Notes under the pieces: model-generated
Database searches by the model: none
Seen by the model: only the letters and a program-made list of their open reading frames with translations
What the model was told of the DNA's origin: nothing
In this document: positions 1 to 5,978 of the stretch, piece after piece
Numbering within the stretch: position 1 is the first letter of the stretch
Layout: the number at the start of each line of letters is the position of its first letter
Origin: an uncultured Caryophanales bacterium
Lineage (GTDB): Bacteria > Bacillota_I > Bacilli_A > RFN20 > CAG-826
Length of the DNA: 7,203 nucleotides
Direction: 5' to 3'
Assembly (NCBI GenBank): GCA_946404585.1
Contig: CAMJEC010000050.1
Span: forward strand, 1 to 7,203
Made by a program: the position numbers and the translations under genes

Positions 1-1029
1 GAAAATTCTTTTCTCTCTGATTTATTAGAAAAAGACAGTGTTACTGATATCTCTTATAACGGAGAAAGCATTTTCTATCTAGATAATGATCTAGGAAGGC
101 AGAAAAGAGATACACTCGTAGAACCTCAACTAGTGAAAGATTTCATTAGACAAATTTCTAATCTTTCAGAAAAGCAGTTCTCTTATCAAGAGCCAGAACT
201 AGATGTTTCTTTTGGAAGATACCGTTTAACCGCGCTTCATCAAACAGTATGTCGTAAGCAAAATAACGAATGCATATGCTTCTCTCTTCGTATCGCTTCT
301 AAAAAGCTCAGAATCAAAGAGAATGAGAAATATTTTCCAAAGGAAATATGCGACTTATTAGATGTTTTAATCGATTCTAATGTTTCGATTGTCATCGGAG
401 GTTTAACCGGAAGTGGCAAAACCGAACTGCAAAAATATCTCATCAGTCGTATGAAAGATAACACCAGGGCGATTGTCATAGACAACATCCTGGAATTAGA
501 TCAACTTGAAATTGAGAAGAACCTCGACCTCAATATCTGGCAGGTGGATGATAACCGAGAAAATGCATCCATCCAAAGTCTAGTAAAAACCGCACTCAGA
601 AGTAATCCCGATTGGCTTATCGTAGCCGAGTCTCGCGGTAAAGAAATGCTAGACGTTCTAAATTCATCGCTAACAGGCCATCCAATTATCACCACCTGCC
701 ATGCTTTCGACATTAACAGCATGCCATATCGTATGGTGAGAATGGTGATGATGAACGAACAAAAGATGGACTTTGATGACGTTTATCAAGACATCGCCTA
801 TCATATGCGCTTTTACATTTATTTAGAAAGGAGATACCACCATAATGGTGAACCCTTAAGATACATTTCATCCATTGCTTACCTTAACGGTAAAGAGATG
901 GAAGAAATATATGGTAACGACGGGAAGAATAAAAAGTATAGACCATTACCAAAACCCGCTTTAAATTTGCTCAACATATCTATCGGTAGTGATCTATTCA
1001 AAAGAACTTTTATAGGAGGAAATAAATGA
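1..1029 (+). CDS. tadA: Tad pilus assembly ATPase TadA/CpaF, 5' partial
   Basis: This is the secretion ATPase that powers assembly of a Tad/Flp pilus; it works as a cytoplasmic hexamer under the TadB/TadC platform. The frame is open from base 1, so the gene starts outside the window; the GTG at 133 is internal. The first residues visible (a stretch around DSVTDISYNG) match the start of the CpaF family's N-terminal domain. In the 342 residues seen, the Walker A motif GLTGSGKT is at about 134-141, the Walker B region with PDWLIVAE ends in the likely catalytic Glu210 and is followed by SRG, and the His box TTCHA is at about 231-235. All core ATPase motifs are therefore present. The stop overlaps the next start as ATGA, which indicates translational coupling with the TadB-like gene. 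The family assignment is firm; the substrate is inferred from the neighbours. Confidence 0.93.
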   Translation, partial: ENSFLSDLLEKDSVTDISYNGESIFYLDNDLGRQKRDTLVEPQLVKDFIRQISNLSEKQFSYQEPELDVSFGRYRLTALHQTVCRKQNNECICFSLRIASKKLRIKENEKYFPKEICDLLDVLIDSNVSIVIGGLTGSGKTELQKYLISRMKDNTRAIVIDNILELDQLEIEKNLDLNIWQVDDNRENASIQSLVKTALRSNPDWLIVAESRGKEMLDVLNSSLTGHPIITTCHAFDINSMPYRMVRMVMMNEQKMDFDDVYQDIAYHMRFYIYLERRYHHNGEPLRYISSIAYLNGKEMEEIYGNDGKNKKYRPLPKPALNLLNISIGSDLFKRTFIGGNK

Positions 1030-1733
1030 ACTTTTTATTAATTGGTGTCCTTGTTTCATTAGCCTTCGCCGGTTTAATATTCATTGCAAGCGAAAACATC
1101 TTCTCAACCTTATTAATATTACTGATCACATTCTTATTTTTTGTTTTCCTTATTAAAAGGCAATTAGACAAGTACCAAAAGAAAACCCGTCGTTACCATC
1201 AGTGCTATCAGTTTATTAATTCCTATCTTATCTCTTTAAGCATTAAAGGTTCATTAAGTGCTGCAAGAGAAAGCAGCTATGGAACCGCTGATAAAGAGGT
1301 GAGAGAAGTAATAGATTCTATTAAAGATTTAGATGAGGAAGAAAAACTATCTTACTTATGTAAGTACTTTAAATTTGATTTATATCACTTATTTCTCGAT
1401 ACCATCAAAGTCTGGAGAGAACAAGGTGGAGACATCCTCTTAATGAGTCAATATCTTATCAATCAAGTCAGGCTTAAAGAGGAATATCTGTTACACTGTG
1501 AATCTGTGCATCGTTCTAAACTCATTGAATTCTTTGTTCTCTGGGGTATTACTTTAGCAATTCTTTCTTCCTTAAGATTTGCTTTATCACAGTTTTATAC
1601 CCGTATCATTCACGCTGTATTTTTCCAAGTCTCAGTAGTAGTCCTTTTCTTATTCGTTCTTCTTTCTATTTATATCATGGTCACTCGTATCACTAATGTC
1701 TCATTGGAGGGCTATAAAGATGATGAAAAATAA
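1026..1733 (+). CDS. tadB: TadB-like pilus platform membrane protein
   Basis: This is probably the first inner-membrane platform protein of the Tad pilus, a member of the T2SSF/GspF-like superfamily that docks on the ATPase. The 235-aa product has two N-terminal hydrophobic helices (about 2-21 and 26-43), a charged cytoplasmic domain of about 115 residues (50-165) and two C-terminal helices (about 167-185 and 195-220), the usual TadB arrangement. The ATG overlaps the tadA stop by 4 bases and has an AGGAGGA ribosome binding site at 1014-1020, 5 bases upstream. No strict sequence motif is visible, so the call rests on topology, size and its place directly after tadA. Its 3' end overlaps the next gene. 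Confidence 0.8.
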   Translation: MNFLLIGVLVSLAFAGLIFIASENIFSTLLILLITFLFFVFLIKRQLDKYQKKTRRYHQCYQFINSYLISLSIKGSLSAARESSYGTADKEVREVIDSIKDLDEEEKLSYLCKYFKFDLYHLFLDTIKVWREQGGDILLMSQYLINQVRLKEEYLLHCESVHRSKLIEFFVLWGITLAILSSLRFALSQFYTRIIHAVFFQVSVVVLFLFVLLSIYIMVTRITNVSLEGYKDDEK

Positions 1734-2394
1734 ACTAAAAGACACAATTGAATTTGTCGGTCTTTCTTATAGAAAAGAAATATTAAAGATAGTGTTAATC
1801 TCTTTAGCGTTATTAATATGCGCCGCTTTAATGCTCTATTTCCTTAAAAATATTATTTATACCATTATGATTCTTATCGCTCTAGTGGTCGTTGATTACA
1901 TGCTTTTAACCCGTTATAACGATAAGAAAAAGATGCTTATTAAAGCACGTGAAAATGAGCTAATTACACTCATCACTTATTTTGAGGTTTATATCAGAAA
2001 TAAAAACAACGTCTATCAATCTTTTAATCTATTAATTCCTTATTGTTCTTCCTGGATGAAAGATAAGATTGAAACCTTATTAAAAGAAATAGATAGCGAT
2101 AAATCAGTCCAACCATTTGTGAACTTCGCTAATAACTTTGAACAACTATCAAGTCATAGTTTATTGCTTTCTATATATCAAATGGTGGACCAAGGTGAAA
2201 GCAGTGAGCAACTAGCCCAGTTTGATGTCATCTTTGATGAAATCGCTAGAAATAGACATAAAGAGATGAAAGAACAAAAGGAGAAGTCTTTAAGTAATAT
2301 GTCGACTTTTCCTTTAATAGGAGCAGGAGCCATAACAGTGGTGCTCACTATATCCATCATTTCGGTATTGGGGGATTTAATGAATGTCTTATAA
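1720..2394 (+). CDS. tadC: TadC-like pilus platform membrane protein
   Basis: This is probably the second inner-membrane platform protein, which would pair with the TadB-like product. The 224-aa protein has hydrophobic helices at about 22-41 and 46-64, a cytoplasmic T2SSF-like stretch at 70-195 and a C-terminal helix at about 197-219. I chose the ATG at 1720 because a TTGGAGG ribosome binding site (1704-1710) lies 9 bases before it. An in-frame ATG at 1696 would add eight residues but lies upstream of that site; the ATG at 1723 is also possible. The gene overlaps the end of tadB by 14 bases and the start of the next gene by 11, so all are likely one mRNA. The order ATPase-TadB-TadC is the classic Tad order. 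Confidence 0.78.
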   Translation: MMKNKLKDTIEFVGLSYRKEILKIVLISLALLICAALMLYFLKNIIYTIMILIALVVVDYMLLTRYNDKKKMLIKARENELITLITYFEVYIRNKNNVYQSFNLLIPYCSSWMKDKIETLLKEIDSDKSVQPFVNFANNFEQLSSHSLLLSIYQMVDQGESSEQLAQFDVIFDEIARNRHKEMKEQKEKSLSNMSTFPLIGAGAITVVLTISIISVLGDLMNVL

Positions 2395-2725
2395 AGTCGG
2401 TCTTATTTTATCCATGATTTTTATTTCAATGTTCTTCCTCTTTGGCGCGGATCTCATCTCTATCCAAAGTGTTTATAGTTCATTAGATTCAAAAGCCAAT
2501 AATATTTCATATTTAATATCACGTTCAGGTGTGATTGATGAGGAATTCATTAACTATGTTGAATCCTACTACTATGTAGATTTTGATTGCCCACTTAATT
2601 TAACACCAACATTTGGGGAAGAAATCATTTATTCGATATCCACGAAATATCGACCAATGATTATTGATAAACAAGAAATGACCATCGTTATTTCACGTAT
2701 GACAGTCGTGGGATTCTATGGTTAG
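2384..2725 (+). CDS. Small TadE-like / pseudopilin-like protein
   Basis: This 113-aa protein has one N-terminal hydrophobic helix (about residues 5-24) after a short MSYK head, followed by a polar domain predicted to lie outside the membrane, with an acidic, tyrosine-rich stretch at about 50-70. That layout, and its place between tadC and a pilin-like gene, suggests a TadE/TadF-type minor pseudopilin. The glutamate normally seen near the start of the TadE helix is not obvious, so the assignment is by position and topology only. The ATG overlaps tadC by 11 bases and has a GGGGGA ribosome binding site at 2370-2375. It could instead be a lineage-specific Tad accessory protein. Confidence 0.6.
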   Translation: MSYKVGLILSMIFISMFFLFGADLISIQSVYSSLDSKANNISYLISRSGVIDEEFINYVESYYYVDFDCPLNLTPTFGEEIIYSISTKYRPMIIDKQEMTIVISRMTVVGFYG

Positions 2726-2739
2726 AAAGGAGGGTATTT

Positions 2740-2901
2740 ATGTCAGAGATTAAAGGACAACTATTAGGCATAATCTTAGTGATTATTGTCTTTGGTGCGG
2801 TCGCAGGCGCTTTAGCCACAGCCTTTACAAATATGGCGGGCTCAGTTTCCACCGAAATGGCTAAGGCAATTACCTCAAGACCTGCAATGCTAACTTTCTA
2901 A
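2740..2901 (+). CDS. Flp-pilin-like small hydrophobic protein (53 aa)
   Basis: This is a short gene encoding 53 residues: a polar head MSEIKG, a hydrophobic helix rich in Leu, Ile, Val, Gly and Ala (about 7-30) and a short polar tail ending PAMLTF. Size, shape and location as last gene of a Tad operon fit the major Flp pilin. The Gly-Gln pair at 6-7 resembles the prepilin peptidase site G|Q, but the Glu at +5 of mature Flp pilins is replaced by Ile. The ribosome binding site AAAGGAGGG (2726-2734) with 5-base spacing is the best in the window, which fits an abundant structural protein. It begins 14 bases after the preceding stop and ends just before a terminator. It could also be another small Tad membrane subunit. 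Confidence 0.68.
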   Translation: MSEIKGQLLGIILVIIVFGAVAGALATAFTNMAGSVSTEMAKAITSRPAMLTF

Positions 2902-2906
2902 AAAAT

Positions 2907-2932
2907 AACGGCTTGAATAAGGCCGTTTTTTT
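2907..2932 (+). terminator. Rho-independent terminator of the Tad operon
   Basis: The stem AACGGC (2907-2912) pairs with GCCGTT (2922-2927) around a 9-base loop, and a T run covers 2926-2932. It begins 5 bases after the stop of the pilin-like gene and marks the end of the Tad operon. Confidence 0.88.
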
Positions 2933-2936
2933 GATA

Positions 2937-2965
2937 TTGAAAATAAGCAGTTACACTTGTAAAAT
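2937..2965 (+). promoter_or_regulatory. Sigma-70-type promoter of the ACP gene
   Basis: A -35 TTGAAA (2937-2942) and a -10 TAAAAT (2960-2965) are separated by 17 bases. Transcription should start near 2971-2973, only about 2-4 bases before the ATG at 2975, so the mRNA would be nearly leaderless. No ribosome binding site precedes the gene, which agrees with this. Confidence 0.7.
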
Positions 2966-2974
2966 AATTTTGAT

Positions 2975-3199
2975 ATGGAAGCACTCGAAATCGTAAAAGA
3001 AGCAATTAAAGACCGTATTAATATTGGTTCAATTAATTATGATGACAAATTAGACGAATTAGGTTTAGATTCTTTGGATTTAGTGGAAACAATGTTAAAG
3101 ATTGAAGAAGCTTTAAATGTTGAATTTGCCACTGATGAAATTGTTGAATTAAAGACAATTCGCGACGTCGTTAATTTAATTGAATCAAAAAAATTATAA
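2975..3199 (+). CDS. acpP: Acyl carrier protein
   Basis: The 74-aa acidic protein carries growing acyl chains on a 4'-phosphopantetheine arm in type II fatty acid synthesis or a related cytosolic pathway. The attachment motif GLDSLD is present, with Ser33 as the modified residue, and the following helix (DLVETMLKIEEALNVEF) is typical of ACP helix II. Length is normal for the family. The ATG at 2975 is the only sensible start, and no Shine-Dalgarno sequence precedes it. The gene has its own promoter and is separated from the Tad operon by a terminator. No terminator follows it, so some transcripts may run into the tRNA genes. With no fatty acid synthesis genes nearby, I cannot say whether it is the main ACP or a specialised one. 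Confidence 0.93.
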   Translation: MEALEIVKEAIKDRINIGSINYDDKLDELGLDSLDLVETMLKIEEALNVEFATDEIVELKTIRDVVNLIESKKL

Positions 3200-3204
3200 T
3201 TTTC

Positions 3205-3233
3205 TTGTCATTGCAATATTCACATGTTAATAT
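3205..3233 (+). promoter_or_regulatory. Promoter of the tRNA-Asn/tRNA-Glu operon
   Basis: A -35 TTGTCA (3205-3210), a 17-base spacer and a -10 TAATAT (3228-3233) preceded by the extended element TGT (3225-3227) make a strong promoter. Transcription would start near 3240, giving a short leader of about 28 bases before tRNA-Asn that contains a small hairpin (3241-3256, GCGCTT / AAGCGT). Confidence 0.7.
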
Positions 3234-3267
3234 TTTAGACGCGCTTATAAAAGCGTAGTTGCAAGTT

Positions 3268-3343
3268 GCCTACCTAGCTCAGTCGGTAGAGCTATCGGCT
3301 GTTAACCGATCGGTCGTGGGTTCGAGTCCCTCGGTAGGCGCCA
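3268..3343 (+). tRNA. tRNA-Asn (anticodon GTT)
   Basis: The cloverleaf folds well. The acceptor stem GCCTACC (3268-3274) pairs with GGTAGGC (3333-3339), the D stem GCTC pairs with GAGC, and the anticodon stem ATCGG/CCGAT encloses the anticodon GTT at 3301-3303. The T loop is TTCGAGT, the discriminator is G and CCA is encoded. The T stem GTGGG/CCCTC contains one T-T mismatch at its second pair, which is unusual but not disabling. Confidence 0.96.
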
Positions 3344-3346
3344 CTT

Positions 3347-3423
3347 GGCGAATTGGAGAAGCGGCTTAACTCACATGCCTTTCACGCATGCATTCACGGG
3401 TTCGAATCCCGTATTCGTCACCA
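3347..3423 (+). tRNA. tRNA-Glu (anticodon TTC)
   Basis: The acceptor GGCGAAT (3347-3353) pairs with ATTCGTC (3413-3419) with one G-T pair. The anticodon stem CATGC/GCATG surrounds TTC at 3381-3383, the T stem ACGGG/CCCGT carries the loop TTCGAAT, and CCA is encoded at 3421-3423. It lies 3 bases after tRNA-Asn and should be processed from the same precursor. The encoded CCA is also the first three bases of a direct repeat found again at 6852. Confidence 0.96.
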
Positions 3424-3446
3424 ACTTAGTTAAATTGGATTGATAC
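3421..3446 (+). repeat. 26-bp direct repeat, copy 1
   Basis: The 26 bases from the CCA end of tRNA-Glu into the left arm of its terminator (CCAACTTAG...TTGATAC) are identical to 6852-6877. Beyond the exact match the two sites stay related through the right arm of the hairpin and the T-rich tail. The exact match includes about 16 bases upstream of the hairpin, more than a shared terminator would need. Confidence 0.9.
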
Positions 3447-3466
3447 GAAAGTGCCAGTCCTTTTTT
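3437..3466 (+). terminator. Rho-independent terminator of the tRNA operon
   Basis: Ten-base arms (3437-3446 and 3451-3460) form a hairpin with a GAAA tetraloop, with one A-C mismatch and two G-T pairs, followed by TTTTTT at 3461-3466. On the minus strand, where the hxlR-like gene would end, no T run follows, so it looks one-directional. Confidence 0.85.
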
Positions 3467-3487
3467 ATTTTTTACTTAACTAGAAAC

Positions 3488-3808
3488 TTATAACGATTTG
3501 TAATAATTGCCAAATACTTCCATTGAATCAATAATTGGCATTAGTTCTTTTCCTAGTTTACTAAGAGAATACTCAACGTGTGGAGGGTTGGTTTTGTAGT
3601 CGGTTCTAATAACTAGTCCATCATCAATCATTTCTCTTAAGGAGCTCGTTAAAACTTTTTGAGAAACCCCTTCTAAAGATCTTTGGAGTTCATTGAATCT
3701 CCATGGCCTAGTTCTCAGATTCCTAATTATTAAGATTTTCCATTTAGAACCAATTAAAGAAACGGTAGTGGCAACTGGACAGGCTGGTAATTCGCTTTTC
3801 TTTTTCAT
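3488..3808 (-). CDS. HxlR-family winged-helix regulator (thiol-sensor type)
   Basis: This 106-aa MarR-like DNA-binding protein belongs to the HxlR family, as shown by the early Cys-Pro-Val (residues 10-12), the core LIGSKWKILIIRNL, the recognition-helix region RFNELQRSLEGVSQKVLTSSLREM and the wing DYKTNPPHVEYSLSKLG. Cys10 matches the position of the redox-active cysteine in Bacillus YodB, CatR and HypR, which sense quinones, aldehydes or disulfide stress. It is the only cysteine in the protein, so a sensor role would involve an intersubunit disulfide or alkylation. The start is supported by a GAGGT ribosome binding site on the minus strand (3815-3820). It is divergent from the cupin operon, the usual arrangement for a local regulator of that operon. 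Confidence 0.88.
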   Translation of the reverse strand: MKKKSELPACPVATTVSLIGSKWKILIIRNLRTRPWRFNELQRSLEGVSQKVLTSSLREMIDDGLVIRTDYKTNPPHVEYSLSKLGKELMPIIDSMEVFGNYYKSL

Positions 3809-3822
3809 TTTATTGACCTCAA

Positions 3823-3881
3823 GTAACTTTATTATATATTACACATAACAAAAAGAATACGTAGTTACAAAAAGGTGCGTA
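3823..3881 (+). promoter_or_regulatory. Divergent control region with candidate HxlR operators
   Basis: The intergenic region holds a minus-strand -10 TATAAT (3831-3836) for the hxlR-like gene. A GTAA...TTAC partial palindrome (3823-3842) covers that -10. An exact inverted pair GTAACT (3823-3828) / AGTTAC (3863-3868) spans the middle, and a second partial palindrome TACG...CGTA (3858-3881) lies just upstream of a plus-strand -10-like TAAAAT (3893-3898) for the cupin operon. No convincing -35 is visible for either direction. The palindromes are imperfect in an AT-rich region, so their role as operators is an inference. Confidence 0.4.
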
Positions 3882-3935
3882 CTTTTTTCTTTTAAAATGA
3901 ATTGATTAAATATAGGCACAAGGAGAAAAAAGAAA

Positions 3936-4289
3936 ATGAAAAATTACACAAAAGTAAATGTTGGTAACGAACCAAGAACAGAATTGCATGACCTACTAGG
4001 TCTTACTGGAGCGGAAGTATCTTTTAATAATCTTCCAGCTGGCGCAGGTGTCCCTTTTGTCCATTCTCATAAAAACAATGAAGAAATCTATATTGTCTTA
4101 GAAGGCAAAGGAACTGCTACTTTAGATGAAGAAGTAGTGACATTAAATAAAGGTGATGTTATTAAAGTTGCACCAGCCACTAAAAGACAATTTAAAGCCA
4201 GTGACAAAGAAGGCATTTCTTATATTTGCATTCAAGTTAAGGCTGATTCTTTAAAAGAATATACCGCTAACGATGCAGTAATCTATTAA
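3936..4289 (+). CDS. Small single-domain cupin
   Basis: The 117-aa protein is a single beta-barrel cupin. Cupin motif 1 is clear, with His43, His45 and Glu49 in GVPFVHSHKNNEE and Gly57 after it. In motif 2 (GDVIKVAPATKRQF, from Gly73) the last metal ligand, normally His, appears to be Gln85, so metal binding may be altered. Its substrate cannot be told from sequence; cupins include metal enzymes and ligand sensors. It is the first gene of the operon, with an AAGGAG ribosome binding site (3920-3925), and is divergent from the HxlR-type gene. The macrodomain gene follows after 14 bases. A detoxification or small-molecule-sensing role would suit the context but is unproven. Confidence 0.85.
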   Translation: MKNYTKVNVGNEPRTELHDLLGLTGAEVSFNNLPAGAGVPFVHSHKNNEEIYIVLEGKGTATLDEEVVTLNKGDVIKVAPATKRQFKASDKEGISYICIQVKADSLKEYTANDAVIY

Positions 4290-4303
4290 AATAAGGTATA
4301 GCA

Positions 4304-5050
4304 ATGAGTGATATTAAGTGGTGTATTGAATATTTAAAAAAGATAAATGATATCAAAGATGATTTAGATGATTCATTTACTACTTTTAGAGCGCTTCTTA
4401 ATATCACTATGCCTACCAATCTAAGTGATGAATTTTATATCAAACAAGATAATGTTCTAAAAGAAATAATATCTAACAAACAAATAGTTGATGTCGTTTC
4501 ATTTAAAAACGGCATAACGATTTACAAAGGAGATATTACATTAATAAAAGCAGATGCGATAGTGAATGCTTGTAATTCTCAAATGTTAGGATGCTTTGTC
4601 CCATACCATCACTGTATCGATAACGCGATTCATTCTTTTGCGGGTCTTCAAGTAAGAAGAGACATGTTAGAAATAATGAATAAACAAGGTCATGAAGAAC
4701 CTAATGGACAAGTAAAAGTTTCTAGTGGCTATAATTTACCTGCGAAATATATATTCCACACAGTGGGGCCAATCTATTCAGGAATGCATAGGGATGAAAC
4801 TGATTTAGCAAGTTGCTATTATTCTTGTTTAAGAAAAGCCGATGAGATGAAACTAGATTCAATTGTGTTTTGTTCTTTATCAACAGGAGTATTCGGCTTT
4901 CCGATTGAAAAAGCCAGCAGAATTGCTATTAAATGTGTTAATTCGTACTTAAAGGAAGAGAACAAGAATATTAAAAAAGTCATTTTTGATGTCTTTAGTG
5001 ATAGTGATTTTGAGACATATAAAAAGAATATGAAAGAGGCAGGATTATGA
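4304..5050 (+). CDS. Zinc-type macrodomain ADP-ribosyl hydrolase
   Basis: The 248-aa protein has an N-terminal helical extension (about 1-70) and a macrodomain (about 71-245). The start GDITLIKADAIVNACNS (Asn88) binds ADP-ribose. The following GCFVPYHHCIDNAIH carries Cys97, His102 and Cys104, the zinc-binding pattern of the Zn-macro class found with SirTM in staphylococci and streptococci. STGVFGFP (about 193-200) is the second ligand loop. These enzymes remove ADP-ribose placed on protein by SirTM, so it is the likely eraser for the sirtuin two genes downstream. The ribosome binding site TAAGGT lies at 4292-4297, and the stop overlaps the next start as ATGA. Confidence 0.92.
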   Translation: MSDIKWCIEYLKKINDIKDDLDDSFTTFRALLNITMPTNLSDEFYIKQDNVLKEIISNKQIVDVVSFKNGITIYKGDITLIKADAIVNACNSQMLGCFVPYHHCIDNAIHSFAGLQVRRDMLEIMNKQGHEEPNGQVKVSSGYNLPAKYIFHTVGPIYSGMHRDETDLASCYYSCLRKADEMKLDSIVFCSLSTGVFGFPIEKASRIAIKCVNSYLKEENKNIKKVIFDVFSDSDFETYKKNMKEAGL

Positions 5051-5976
5051 TTATAAATACAGGACAAAGAACAGATATTCCAGCCTTCTACTCTAAATGG
5101 TTTATAAATCGTATCAAAGAAGGATATGTTTTGGTAAGAAATCCATATTATCCAACAATTGTTACGAAGTTTTTATTAAATCCAGAAGTGGTGGACGTGA
5201 TTGGGTTTTGTACAAAAAATCCTCGGCCGATGTTTCCTTATCTAGATGAATTAAAAAACTTTGGACAATTTTGGTATATCTCTATTACTGGTTTTGATAA
5301 AGATTTAGAACCTAATGTTCCTCCAATTGATCAAGTAATTGAAGATTTTAAATTTTTATCCAACAAAGTTGGTAAGAATGCAATTGGTTGGAGATACACC
5401 CCAATCATTGTGAATAGCAAATACACAAAAGAATATCACATTAAAATATTTGAACATATTGCTTCCAAATTAGATGGCTATACTTCACTAGTGGCCTTTG
5501 GCTTTGTCGATATTTATCCAAAATTAGAAAAGAATCATCCAGAGATTAAAGATACGGATGATGAAACAAAAATTGAAATAGCTAAAGCATTTATGAATAT
5601 CGCTAAAAAGCATCATATGGATTTAAGACTTTGTTCTAAAGAAAAGTGGCTTGCTAATTATGGCATTGATATCGACGGCTGTATGAGAGTGAAAGACTAC
5701 GAAAATAGTATCGACTCTAAGTTAGACATTAAGCAAAAAATGGAAGCGAGAAAGAATTATTGTGCTTGCTATCTTTCTAATGATATTGGCTCATATAATT
5801 CTTGTATGCACTTATGTAAGTATTGCTATGCCAATGGAAACGAAATGACGATTAGAAAAAATTATAGAGAACACGATGATAATTCACCTTTATTAATCGG
5901 TCATATTACTAAAGAAGACAAAATCAGACTTGCAAAGCAAGAGTCTTATAAAAATAACACCATTACATTATTTTGA
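5047..5976 (+). CDS. DUF1848 family protein, radical-SAM-like cysteine motif
   Basis: This 309-aa protein belongs to the DUF1848 family, which has no settled function. It opens with the family's MIINTGQRTDIPAFYSKWFINRI and contains the VDVIGFCTKNPRPM segment at 49-62. Its C-terminal part holds Cys239 and Cys241, then Cys253, Cys257 and Cys260 spaced CxxxCxxC, the pattern that binds the 4Fe-4S cluster of radical SAM enzymes but placed near the end instead of the start. A barrel-type metalloenzyme is therefore plausible. It overlaps the macrodomain gene by 4 bases and meets the SirTM gene at its stop, so it is made together with both. Its role in ADP-ribosylation is unknown; it might make or repair the modified group, or act on the same stress metabolite. 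Confidence 0.85.
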   Translation: MIINTGQRTDIPAFYSKWFINRIKEGYVLVRNPYYPTIVTKFLLNPEVVDVIGFCTKNPRPMFPYLDELKNFGQFWYISITGFDKDLEPNVPPIDQVIEDFKFLSNKVGKNAIGWRYTPIIVNSKYTKEYHIKIFEHIASKLDGYTSLVAFGFVDIYPKLEKNHPEIKDTDDETKIEIAKAFMNIAKKHHMDLRLCSKEKWLANYGIDIDGCMRVKDYENSIDSKLDIKQKMEARKNYCACYLSNDIGSYNSCMHLCKYCYANGNEMTIRKNYREHDDNSPLLIGHITKEDKIRLAKQESYKNNTITLF

Positions 5977-5978
5977 TT

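Noticed and set aside
240..722. Two minus-strand reading frames within the ATPase gene.
   Set aside because: They are antisense to the conserved Walker and His-box regions of TadA and look like chance openings.
2975..3199. ACP as the missing carrier-protein target of SirTM.
   Set aside because: It is tempting because known SirTM targets are carrier proteins, but this ACP has its own promoter, is separated by two tRNAs and a terminator, and lies outside the repeat-bracketed module. Nothing in the sequence links them.
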